Of a stretch of DNA of 64,000 bases, positions 33,939-41,434 are shown in pieces; the stretch's first letter is position 1; the number at the start of each line of letters is the position of its first letter. Source of the DNA: Acetobacteraceae bacterium (lineage in GTDB: Bacteria; Pseudomonadota; Alphaproteobacteria; Acetobacterales; Acetobacteraceae). The notes beneath the pieces were generated by a model that was given only the letters and a program-made list of their open reading frames with translations, did not search any database and had not been told where the DNA came from. Location of the stretch: contig CANGNF010000015.1 in NCBI GenBank assembly GCA_947455205.1, forward strand, positions 34,884-98,883. The letters run 5' to 3'. The translations under genes and the position numbers were made by a program.

Positions 33939-36203
33939 ATGCCGGAAGGCTTCATCGGGCGGTCGCTGCCACGGCGGGAGGACCGGCGCTTCCTGACCGG
34001 GCAGGGGCGCTACCTGGCCGATGCGGGGCTGGCGGGCATGCTGCACGCGGTGGTGGTGCGCTCGCCGCACGCCCATGCGCGGATCGTGGCGCTGGACGCG
34101 GCGGCGGCGCGGGCCATGCCGGGGGTGCGGGCGGTGCTGACCGGGGTGGAGCTGCGCGCCGCCGGGCTGGGCACCCTGCCCTGCCATGCCGCGCCGGCCA
34201 GCCTCGCGCCGCCGATCGTGCCGGCGCGGCACGTGCTGGCGCTGGACGCGGTGCGGCATGTCGGCGAGCCCGTGGCCATGGTGCTGGCGGAGACGCCGGA
34301 GCAGGCGCGCGACGCGGCCGAGGCGGTGGCGGTGGAGTACGACCCGCTGCCGGCGGTGGTCGCGCCGCTGGCCGCGCAGGAAGCGGGCGCGCCGGTGATA
34401 TGGCCGGAGGCGCCTGGCAACCTGTGCTTCGACTTCCGCAAGGGCGACCAGGCGGCGACGGAGGCGGCCTTCGCCGCGGCGGCGCATGTGGTGGAGCTGC
34501 CGCTGGCCAACCAGCGGGTGACGGCGGCGCCGTTGGAGCCGCGCGCCTGCCTGGCGCAGTGGGATGCGGCCGCCGAGAGCTGGGACCTGGAATGCAGCAG
34601 CCAGGCGCTGCATTCCCTGCGGCATCAGCTGGCGCATGCCGTCTTCCATGTGGAGGAGCAGCGCGTGCGCGTGCATGCGCCGGATGTCGGCGGTGGCTTC
34701 GGGCTGAAGAATTTCCTGTTTCCGGAATACGTGCTGGCGCTGTGGGCGGCGCGGGAGCTGGGCCGGCCGGTGAAGTGGGTGGCCGAGGCCAGCGAGGAGT
34801 TTTTGGGCAGCGTGCATGGCCGGGCGCTGTACGGCACGGCGCGGATGGCGCTGGACGCTGATGGCCGGGTGCTGGCGCTGGGCGCCGACATGGTCAGCGA
34901 CCTCGGCGCCTATGCGTCCTCCAACGGGCCGGGCTGCCATGCGGTGGCGATGGTGACGGCGATGGGCGGCATCTATGCCATTCCCGCCATCTGGCTGCAG
35001 GTGAAGGGCGTGTTCACCAATACCGTGCCGGTGGATGCCTACAGGGGCGCCGGCAAGCCCGAGGCCAACTACATGGTGGAGCGGCTGCTGGACGCGGCGG
35101 CGCGCCAGCTGGGGCTGGATGGGCTGGAAATAAGGCGGCGCAACGCGATCACGGCGTTTCCCTACCAGGCGGCGCTGGGCAGCCTGATGGATTGCGGCCG
35201 CTACGCCGCGAATATCGAGGATCTGGAAGGGCTGGCGGATCGTGCCGGCTTTGCCGTGCGGCGGGCCGAGAGCGAGGCGAGGGGGATGCTGCGCGGCCTC
35301 GGCGTCGGCTGCTTCATGGAGACCAGCCGGGGCGCACCGAATGAGTGGAGCCGGGTGCGGTTCGAGGCGGATGGCAGCGTTTCCCTGATGCTGGGCACGC
35401 AGAGCAATGGCCAGGGGCACGAGACCAGCTTTCCGCAGATAGCCGCCGACATGCTGGGCCTGGCGCCGGAGCGGTTCCGGCTGGTGCAGGCGGATACCGG
35501 GGTGATCACGTTCGGCAACGGGCATGGCGGCGCGCGCAGCCTGCACCAGGGCGGCTTCGCCATGGTGCGCGCGGTGGAGGCGCTGCTGGACAAGGCGCGG
35601 GCCACGGCGGCGCGGCTGCTGCAATGCGCGCCGGAAGCCCTGGTATTCGCGGCGGGCGCGTTCAGCCTGGGCGACCAGACCGTGGGCCTGGACGCGGTGC
35701 ATGCGGCGGAGGCGCTGGACGCGGAGGTGCTGAACCTCTGCAACGACATCGTCTTCCCTTCGGGCGCGCATCTGGCGGAGGTGGAGGTGGACCCGGAGAC
35801 CGGGGCGGTTGTGTTGTGCCGCTACCTGGCGGTGGATGATTATGGCCGGCTGGTGAACCCGATGCTGACGGTGGGCCAGGCGCAGGGCGGGCTGGCCCAG
35901 GGCATCGGCCAGGCGCTGATGGAACGGATCGTCTACGACGCCGAGGGGCAGATGCTGACCGGCAGCTTCCAGGACTACTGCATGCCGCGCGCGGCCGACC
36001 TGCCGGATATCGACGTGGTGCTGAAGGAACTGCCGACGGCGCGCAACCCGCTGGGGGTGAAGGGCGTCGGCCAGGCCGGCTGCATGGCGGCGCCGCAGGT
36101 GGTGGTGCATGCGGTGCTGGACGCGCTGGCGCCGCGGGGCGTCAGGCATCTGGACATGCCGCTGACGGCTGAGACAGTCTGGCGGGCGATCTACTCGGTT
36201 TAG
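33939..36203 (+). CDS. Xanthine dehydrogenase-family molybdopterin-binding subunit (CoxL/aldehyde oxidase type)
   Basis: A 754-residue large subunit. The a/b hammerhead domain spans about residues 10-130, then two MoCo-binding domains with PDVGGGFGLKN, VDAYRGAGKPEANY and TQSNGQGHETSFPQIAADML. The AYRGAG form is unlike the AYRCSFR of true CO dehydrogenase, so another hydroxylase substrate is expected. At the position where the family has its catalytic Glu (G-V-G-E-x-G), this protein has Q712. No FAD or 2Fe-2S subunit gene is adjacent, and GGGAGG 9-10 nt upstream supports ATG 33939. It needs partner subunits from elsewhere or is catalytically altered. Confidence 0.92.
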   Translation: MPEGFIGRSLPRREDRRFLTGQGRYLADAGLAGMLHAVVVRSPHAHARIVALDAAAARAMPGVRAVLTGVELRAAGLGTLPCHAAPASLAPPIVPARHVLALDAVRHVGEPVAMVLAETPEQARDAAEAVAVEYDPLPAVVAPLAAQEAGAPVIWPEAPGNLCFDFRKGDQAATEAAFAAAAHVVELPLANQRVTAAPLEPRACLAQWDAAAESWDLECSSQALHSLRHQLAHAVFHVEEQRVRVHAPDVGGGFGLKNFLFPEYVLALWAARELGRPVKWVAEASEEFLGSVHGRALYGTARMALDADGRVLALGADMVSDLGAYASSNGPGCHAVAMVTAMGGIYAIPAIWLQVKGVFTNTVPVDAYRGAGKPEANYMVERLLDAAARQLGLDGLEIRRRNAITAFPYQAALGSLMDCGRYAANIEDLEGLADRAGFAVRRAESEARGMLRGLGVGCFMETSRGAPNEWSRVRFEADGSVSLMLGTQSNGQGHETSFPQIAADMLGLAPERFRLVQADTGVITFGNGHGGARSLHQGGFAMVRAVEALLDKARATAARLLQCAPEALVFAAGAFSLGDQTVGLDAVHAAEALDAEVLNLCNDIVFPSGAHLAEVEVDPETGAVVLCRYLAVDDYGRLVNPMLTVGQAQGGLAQGIGQALMERIVYDAEGQMLTGSFQDYCMPRAADLPDIDVVLKELPTARNPLGVKGVGQAGCMAAPQVVVHAVLDALAPRGVRHLDMPLTAETVWRAIYSV

Positions 36204-36205
36204 GC

Positions 36206-36249
36206 GGGCAAATTACGCCTTTGGGCGCTTCCGCCCACGGCGTTTGCCC
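36206..36249 (+). repeat. Structured intergenic repeat, copy D
   Basis: A 44-nt inverted repeat in the leader of the epimerase gene. Outer stem GGGCAAA/TTTGCCC, an unpaired TTA on the 5-prime side, second stem CGCC/GGCG, and inner hairpin GGGCG-CTTC-CGCCC. It has the same order and bulge position as copies A-C, with a longer outer stem of different sequence. It ends just before the GGGAGAG ribosome-binding site. Confidence 0.7.
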
Positions 36250-36263
36250 ATGGGAGAGACGAC

Positions 36264-36677
36264 ATGAAGATCAAGCGCATCGAGCATGTGGCGATTGCGG
36301 TGAAGAACCTGGACGCCACCCGGGACATCTTCGCCAAGCTGGGCATTGGCTGCGACTACGAGGAGACGCTGGAAGGCCCCGGCGTGCGGCTGGCCATGCT
36401 GCCGATCGGCGAGAGCAGCCTGGAGCTGCTGGAAAGCCACAAGCCCGGCAACAACACCGACAAGTGGATCCAGGAGAAGGGCGAGGGTCTGTACCACATC
36501 TGCCTGGAGGTGGATGACATCCACGCCGCGCTGGACGAGCTGCGTGCCAAGGGCGTGGGCCTGCTGGACCAGGTGCCGCGTTCCGGCCATGGCGGCAACC
36601 AGATCGCCTTCCTGGACCCGGCGAGCACGGGGAATGTGCTGGTTGAGCTGGTGGAGATGACCGCGGGCGGGCATTAG
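36264..36677 (+). CDS. mce: Methylmalonyl-CoA epimerase (VOC superfamily)
   Basis: A 137-residue vicinal-oxygen-chelate protein that interconverts the 2S and 2R epimers of methylmalonyl-CoA in propionate metabolism. Two beta-alpha-beta-beta-beta units carry the metal ligands: H8 in IEHVAIAV, E54 in SLELLE, H78 in LYHICLEV and E131 in VLVELVE. The sequence KWIQEKGEGLYHICLEVDDIHAALDEL matches the epimerase type more than glyoxalase I. GGGAGAG precedes the ATG by about 7 nt. No mutase gene is nearby. A structured repeat (copy D) sits immediately upstream. Confidence 0.88.
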   Translation: MKIKRIEHVAIAVKNLDATRDIFAKLGIGCDYEETLEGPGVRLAMLPIGESSLELLESHKPGNNTDKWIQEKGEGLYHICLEVDDIHAALDELRAKGVGLLDQVPRSGHGGNQIAFLDPASTGNVLVELVEMTAGGH

Positions 36678-36704
36678 CCCGCTCGGCCCGCGGGCGGGCA
36701 CTGA

Positions 36705-36746
36705 GCGCGCGGGCTGCCGGGGCGGCGACGCCCCGGCTTCGCGCGC
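36705..36746. terminator. Nested hairpin between convergent genes
   Basis: GCCGGGGC (36716-36723) and GCCCCGGC (36730-36737) form a perfect 8-bp stem with a 6-nt loop, enclosed by GCGCGC on both sides (36705-36710 and 36741-36746). It lies between the ends of the epimerase and the Bug gene. There is no T-run, so bidirectional termination is plausible but not certain. Confidence 0.5.
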
Positions 36747-37717
36747 TATTCCAGGCGGATGTTCTGGTCGCGGATGATCTGGCCCCAGCGGGCGGTTTCC
36801 GCCTGGATGCGGGCGGCGAATTCCGCCTGGGTGCTGGGCAGGGTGATCAGCCCCTGCTCGGCCAGCAGCTTCTGGATTTCGGGCGTCTGCCCGGCGGCGG
36901 TGTATTCGCGGTACAGCCGTTCCACCACCGGGCGCGGCGTCCCGGTCGGCGCGATGACGGCGTACCAGGTGGCGATGTTGATGTCGGGGTAGCCGACCTC
37001 CGCCAGCGTCGGCACGTTGGGCAGATGCGGCACGCGCTGCGGCGTGGTCACGGCCAGCGCCTTCACCCGGCCGTCGCGGATCGGCGGCAGCATGCTGGGC
37101 AGGGTCTCGAACTGCGCCTGCACGTCGTTCTGCACCATGGCCAGCAGGCTGTCGGGCGTGCCCTTGTAGGGGATGTGCTCCATGACCGCGTGGTCTCTCA
37201 GCTTGAACATCTCGAACAGCAGGTGCTGGGCGCTGCCGATGCCGATGCTGGCGTAGTTCAGCTTGCCCGGCCGCGCCTTTGCCAGCGCGATCAGCTCCGC
37301 CACGCTGTTGGCAGGCAGGTCCTTGTTGACCACCAGCACCAGCGGCGAGGCGGCGAACATGGCGATGGGCACCAGGTCGCGCTGCACGTCGTAGGGCATG
37401 TCCCGGTACAGATGCGGGTAGATGGTCATGGAGCCCAGGTTGCCCATGCCGATGGTGTAGCCATCCGGCGCGGCGCGGGCCACCTCGGTCACGCCGATGC
37501 GGCTGCCGGCGCCGGGCTTGAAGTCGTTGACGATGGTGACGCCCATCTGCCGGCCGACCTGGTCGTTGAAGGCGCGGGCCAGCAGATCGTTCAGCCCGCC
37601 GGGCGGCCAGGGCACCACGAAGCGCAGCGGCTTGGCCGGCCAGGCCGGTTGCGCGGCGGCGCTGCCGGCGCCCAGCAGGGCGGCGCCGAGAAGCGGAAGG
37701 GAGCGGCGGGTAGGCAT
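36746..37717 (-). CDS. Bug/TctC-family substrate-binding protein (7 of 13)
   Basis: A 323-residue receptor with leader MPTRRSLPLLGAALLGAGSAAAQ, then VVPWPPGGLNDLLAR and VNDFKPGAGSRIG. The second motif departs from the usual VENRxGAGG, so the pocket probably differs. It follows the TauD-type dioxygenase by 11 nt on the same strand, suggesting that it supplies that enzyme with substrate. The ATG is preferred over longer in-frame options because the leader begins there. Confidence 0.92.
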   Translation of the reverse strand: MPTRRSLPLLGAALLGAGSAAAQPAWPAKPLRFVVPWPPGGLNDLLARAFNDQVGRQMGVTIVNDFKPGAGSRIGVTEVARAAPDGYTIGMGNLGSMTIYPHLYRDMPYDVQRDLVPIAMFAASPLVLVVNKDLPANSVAELIALAKARPGKLNYASIGIGSAQHLLFEMFKLRDHAVMEHIPYKGTPDSLLAMVQNDVQAQFETLPSMLPPIRDGRVKALAVTTPQRVPHLPNVPTLAEVGYPDINIATWYAVIAPTGTPRPVVERLYREYTAAGQTPEIQKLLAEQGLITLPSTQAEFAARIQAETARWGQIIRDQNIRLE

Positions 37718-37728
37718 GGGCGAGGCTT

Positions 37729-38778
37729 TCAGCGGGGCAGCGAGGCGGCCGTGGTGTCGTGGACCGCGCCGGTGACGTAGCCGCCGACGACATTGGCGGC
37801 CAGCGGGCGGTCGGGGAAGCTCTTCAGCCACAGCCGCAGCAGCAGGCGCTTTTCCAGCGGGTCGGCCGGGTCCACCCAGGCGGTGCGGCTGTGCAGCACG
37901 GTGTAGTTGTTGACCAGTTGCAGGTCGCCGGTCTGGAAGTGCATCTCGATGGCGTAGCTGGGGTCCAGCGCCAGGGCCAGCATGGCGTCCAGCGCGGTGC
38001 GTTCGCGCGGGGAAAGCGGGCGGCCCAGCTTGGCGGCGGCCTGCTCCACCGTCTTGCTGTTGAAGTTGCAGCTCAGCACGCCCTGGCAATAGCTGAAGAC
38101 GGGCACGCGCGGGGTGACCTGCGGGCCGTTGGGGTTGGCGACGTCGCCGCGCAGGTCGTGGTGGAAGCCCTCGTACAGCTGGGCCAGCACCTCCGGCGCC
38201 TCGGCCAGCAGGGTGTTGTGGATGGCCATGGAGGAGACGACGCGGGAGACGCCGCCGCCATCGGTCGCCGGGCGCAGGCAGAGGAGTGCCACCACGTCGC
38301 TGCCATCCACATGCGGCATCTGCTCGGCCGAGGTGCCGGAGCCGATGGCGTTGGGCTTGGAGTAGTCGTAGCCCTGGTCGGTGATGTGGGCGATCAGGTT
38401 GTCCTTGTAGTTGCCCAGGTTCACCCGGGGCAGCTGCTTCAGGCCCTTGCCGAAGTAGAGGCCGATGCCCCAGAGCAGGCGGGCCGCGCGTTCCTCGTCG
38501 TGCCGGTCCACCGGCAGGCCGCGCAGCAGCACCAGGCCGCGGCCGTGTTCCAGGCTGTGCATGGCCTGGTCCAGCAGTGGCGCCAGGGTGGGCAGCGGGA
38601 ACTCGGCGCGGGTGAACTCCCCGCCGCGGACGCCCTGGGCGGCCAAAGCGCGCTCGGCGGCCAGGATCTCCGCCTGGTGCGCCGGGGTCAGGCGCAGGAT
38701 CCAGTCCTCCTCGCGCTCAAGCTCGGCGCGGCGCCAGGCGCTGGCATCGGTGATGGGGTGGCGGAGCATCTCGGGCAT
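37729..38778 (-). CDS. TauD/TfdA-family Fe(II)/2-oxoglutarate-dependent dioxygenase
   Basis: A 349-residue dioxygenase. The iron facial triad is visible as H-x-D in QMPHVDGSD near residue 160 and the distal His in NNYTVLHSRTAW near 303. The 2-oxoglutarate Arg lies in RLLLRLWLK. Family members hydroxylate taurine, sulfonates, aryloxyacids or carnitine precursors. This version is longer than TauD (about 280) with an N-terminal extension and resembles the larger TauD-like hydroxylases of Proteobacteria. It is divergent from an SDR gene and is followed by a Bug receptor. Confidence 0.9.
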   Translation of the reverse strand: MPEMLRHPITDASAWRRAELEREEDWILRLTPAHQAEILAAERALAAQGVRGGEFTRAEFPLPTLAPLLDQAMHSLEHGRGLVLLRGLPVDRHDEERAARLLWGIGLYFGKGLKQLPRVNLGNYKDNLIAHITDQGYDYSKPNAIGSGTSAEQMPHVDGSDVVALLCLRPATDGGGVSRVVSSMAIHNTLLAEAPEVLAQLYEGFHHDLRGDVANPNGPQVTPRVPVFSYCQGVLSCNFNSKTVEQAAAKLGRPLSPRERTALDAMLALALDPSYAIEMHFQTGDLQLVNNYTVLHSRTAWVDPADPLEKRLLLRLWLKSFPDRPLAANVVGGYVTGAVHDTTAASLPR

Positions 38779-38866
38779 GGGCGGCCTCCGGGTTGGGGCC
38801 ATGGTGGCGCGCTTGCCATGCGGGGCGCAATGGGCCGGAATGCCCGGGCAGAGAATGGGGGCGAGG

Positions 38867-39643
38867 ATGGGCGAGCGCTGGGCGATCATCACCGGGGCGG
38901 CAGGCGGCATCGGCATTGCCGTATGCCGGCAACTGCACAGCCAGGGTTTCTGCCTGCTGATGCTGGACCTGCAGGAAGGGCCGCTGAACGCCGCCGCCGA
39001 GCGGATGCGCGAGGCCGGGGCGCGGGTCGAGGCGATGGCCGGCAATGCCACCGACCCGGCGCTGGCCAAGGCGGCGGCCGAGCGGGGCGCGGCGCTGGGC
39101 CGGGTGGATGTGCTGGTCAACGTGGCCGGCGGCAGCGGGCCGCACCCGGTGCGGACCATCGAGGAGATGGACGACGCCACCTGGGACCATGTGATCGACC
39201 TGAACCTGAAGAGCGCCTTCCTGTTCACCCGCGCCGTGGTGCCGGGCATGCGCCAGCGCGGCTATGGCCGGGTGGTCAACTTCAGCAGCACCAATGCGCG
39301 CGGGCGCAAGGGGCCGGTGACCACGCAGGGGGCGCGGCTGGCCTATGCCACGTCGAAGGCCGCGATCGTCGGCTTCACCGCCCAGCTGGCCAAGGACGAG
39401 GCGGCGAACGGGATCACCGTGAACTGCCTGCTGCCGGCGCTGATCCTGGGGGAGCAGGGCACCCGCATCCGCCAGCGCTACGAGGCACTGCCGGAGCCGG
39501 CCCGGCTGGCGATGGTGCAGGACATTCCCGCCGGCCGCGCCGGGGAGGCGCATGAGGTGGCGGCGGTGGTCGGCTTCCTGTGCAGCGAGGCCGCCAGCTA
39601 CGTGAACGGCGTGGCGCTGCCGGTGGACGGCGCCTTCCTGTAG
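38867..39643 (+). CDS. Short-chain dehydrogenase/reductase (SDR)
   Basis: A 258-residue classical SDR. It has TGAAGGIGIA at residues 9-18 for cofactor binding, NVAGG near 86, catalytic Ser in VNFSSTNARGR, and the Y-x-x-x-K pair in LAYATSKAAIVG near 160. An Asp after strand 2 (LMLDLQ) favours NAD(H). The ATG at 38867 places the first strand correctly; an upstream in-frame ATG at 38855 would add four residues. The gene is divergent from the TauD-type dioxygenase with under 90 nt between starts, suggesting shared control. Confidence 0.92.
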   Translation: MGERWAIITGAAGGIGIAVCRQLHSQGFCLLMLDLQEGPLNAAAERMREAGARVEAMAGNATDPALAKAAAERGAALGRVDVLVNVAGGSGPHPVRTIEEMDDATWDHVIDLNLKSAFLFTRAVVPGMRQRGYGRVVNFSSTNARGRKGPVTTQGARLAYATSKAAIVGFTAQLAKDEAANGITVNCLLPALILGEQGTRIRQRYEALPEPARLAMVQDIPAGRAGEAHEVAAVVGFLCSEAASYVNGVALPVDGAFL

Positions 39644-39664
39644 CGCCTGCTCGGCCGCGGGGCG

Positions 39665-40453
39665 TCAGAACTGCCCGGCGGCCAGGCGGAACACCGCGTC
39701 GGCGCGGTTGAGGTAGGCCGCGCTGTGGCCGCTGGCCAAGGGGCTGGTGCCGGCCTCGGTGGAGCGGGACAGGATGTAGAAGCCCCAGTCGGTGGCGGAG
39801 AGGCGCTCCGCCACCTGCAGGCTCTGCAACGCGCCGGGCTGGAACAGCGTGACCAGCAGGAAGCGCACGGGGGTGACGTTCTCGGTGTGCACCAGCAGGC
39901 GGTCTGGCCCCAGGCGGGCGACGCGCATGCGGTAGATCACCTCCCCCGACAGGCGGTTGGAGCGTTGCAGGAAGTGCAGCGGCTGGCCGGATTCCAGCTC
40001 GGCCGCGGTGAAGTCGGCGCGGCGGGCGGCGGGGTCCGGGGCGGAAAGCGCGGTCGCCTCGGTGGCGAAGGGGCGCCAGTCGCCGGCGCGCTCGGACCAG
40101 AAGCGCAGCTGGCGCATGGAGGAGATGGCGCCGAGGCGGTGCAGGATGGCCTCCGGCCCCTGCCCGGCGGCCAGGCGGAAGCGGCCGGCCAGGGCCACCA
40201 GCGTGTGGTAGCCATGCGCGCCGGCGGGCGCCCAGCCGGTGCAGGCCGGCGGCGCCCAGCTGGGCGCTGCATCGTTGACCTGCATCACCAGGGCATTGGC
40301 GCGGCCACCGGCGGTGCTGGGGTAGTGCGGCTCGGGCGGCGCCTCGCAGGGCGGGCGCGGCAGGTCGGCGGCCATGGCCGGGGTGGGGGCGGCCGCCAGG
40401 GCCAGGGCCAGCCAGGCCCCGGGGCCGATGTGCCAAAGCCGCTTCGCCGCCAT
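39665..40453 (-). CDS. Periplasmic protein of unknown function
   Basis: A 262-residue protein with a leader of about 28 residues ending AAAPTPAMA-A. The mature part has LHFLQRSNRLSGEVIYRMRVARLGPDRLLVHTENV and a C-terminal WGFYILSRSTEAGTSPLASGHSAAYLNRADAVFRLAAGQF. Two Cys (PPC near residue 36 and PPAC near 70) could form a disulfide. The body looks like a beta-rich soluble domain; no catalytic motif is seen. I do not recognise a named family with confidence. It is flanked by SDR genes, and its own promoter must lie in the 106 nt upstream. Confidence 0.8.
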   Translation of the reverse strand: MAAKRLWHIGPGAWLALALAAAPTPAMAADLPRPPCEAPPEPHYPSTAGGRANALVMQVNDAAPSWAPPACTGWAPAGAHGYHTLVALAGRFRLAAGQGPEAILHRLGAISSMRQLRFWSERAGDWRPFATEATALSAPDPAARRADFTAAELESGQPLHFLQRSNRLSGEVIYRMRVARLGPDRLLVHTENVTPVRFLLVTLFQPGALQSLQVAERLSATDWGFYILSRSTEAGTSPLASGHSAAYLNRADAVFRLAAGQF

Positions 40454-40471
40454 GCCACCCCTCCCGCGTCA

Positions 40472-40495
40472 CGCCCTGCCGCAGTTGGGCAGGCG
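40472..40495 (-). terminator. Hairpin downstream of SDR gene
   Basis: CCTGCC (40475-40480) and GGCAGG (40488-40493) form a short stem with flanking complementary bases, after the stop of the SDR at 40560 on the minus strand and before the next gene start at 40453. No T-run follows, so it would be a weak terminator. Confidence 0.3.
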
Positions 40496-40559
40496 ATGCC
40501 GCGGTGCAATATGCGTGCCCCGGGGCGGGCCGCTCACATTGCCGCGTGGCGCGAGGTGG

Positions 40560-41312
40560 TCAGTGGAAGACGCGGCCGCTGTCGATGACCACGGTCTGGC
40601 CGGTCATGGTCTCGCTGCGGCACATGGTGACGACCATCTCGGCGCAATCCTCCTTGTCCGCCGGCTTCTTCAGCAGGGAGAGGGTGGCGGCGGAGGTCAG
40701 CTGTTCCTCGCGCAGGTTGGCGGTGGCGCGGGTGCCCTCAAGCAACCCGGGGGCGACGCAGTTGACCAGCACCTGCGGCGCCAGGGCCACGGCCATGCAG
40801 CGGGTCAGGTGGATCAGCCCGGCCTTGGAGACGGCATAGGCGATGGAGCTGCCCTGCGGGCCGAGGCCGGCGACCGAGGAGATGTTGACGATGCGGCCCG
40901 ACCCCTGGGCCTTCATGATGGGCGCCACCGCCTTGGTCAGGTGCATCGGGCCGGTCAGGTTGACGGCGATGATCTTGTCCCAGACCTCGGTCGTCAGGCT
41001 GTCCAGGTCCGGGAAGGGGATGGCCTTGTTGAAGGCGGCGTCGTTGACCAGGATGTCCAGCCGGCCGAAGCGCTGGGTGACGGCCTGCACCAGGATGTCG
41101 ATGGCGGCGGGGCTGGTGATGTCGCAGGCGAAGGCGGCGGCGTTGACCTGGTAGGTGCTGGCCAGTTCGCGGGCCACGGCTTCCGCCTGGTCCTTGCTGG
41201 CGGCGTACATGACGGCGATGTGCACGCCTTCCCGCGCCAGGGCGTGGCAGATGCGCTGCCCCAGCCCGCCATTGCCGCCGGTGACCAGCGCGACCTTGCC
41301 CCTGAGTTCCAT
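40560..41312 (-). CDS. Short-chain dehydrogenase/reductase (SDR)
   Basis: A 250-residue SDR with TGGNGGLGQRI at residues 11-21, NDAAFNK in place of NNAG near 90, catalytic Ser in NISSVAGLG, and the Y-x-x-x-K pair in IAYAVSKAGLIHLT near 157. A Ser/Lys after strand 2 (MYAASKDQ) without Asp suggests NADP(H). FabG-like in layout, but its location among binding proteins and dioxygenases points to catabolism. The substrate is unknown. A 96-nt gap separates it from the family-5 binding protein upstream, and that gap contains one unit of a 27-bp tandem repeat. Confidence 0.92.
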   Translation of the reverse strand: MELRGKVALVTGGNGGLGQRICHALAREGVHIAVMYAASKDQAEAVARELASTYQVNAAAFACDITSPAAIDILVQAVTQRFGRLDILVNDAAFNKAIPFPDLDSLTTEVWDKIIAVNLTGPMHLTKAVAPIMKAQGSGRIVNISSVAGLGPQGSSIAYAVSKAGLIHLTRCMAVALAPQVLVNCVAPGLLEGTRATANLREEQLTSAATLSLLKKPADKEDCAEMVVTMCRSETMTGQTVVIDSGRVFH

Positions 41313-41380
41313 GGACCATCCCCCCGTGTTGTGGCGGGAGGATGCGGTGGAACGGCCGGGTTAGTCCAGCGCGCGCCCCC

Positions 41381-41434
41381 GTCAGCGCGCCGCGTGCTGC
41401 ACGTTCCGTCAGCGCATAGCGCGCTGCACGTTCC
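41381..41434 (-). repeat. 27-bp tandem duplication covering a gene end
   Basis: Two adjacent 27-bp units, 41381-41407 and 41408-41434, match at 23 of 27 positions (differences at unit positions 9, 10, 11 and 15). The second unit holds the last codons and stop of the binding-protein gene on the minus strand. Because 27 is a multiple of three, the first unit encodes a near-copy of the same residues and stop just beyond the true end. Confidence 0.8.

Noticed and set aside
33828..36149. 773-codon minus-strand frame opposite the molybdenum subunit
   Set aside because: It is the complement of a gene with intact MoCo motifs; R/H/Q-rich shadow composition.
33939..36203. Form I CO dehydrogenase large subunit (coxL)
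   Set aside because: The active-site loop is AYRGAG, not AYRCSFR, and coxM/coxS partners are absent.
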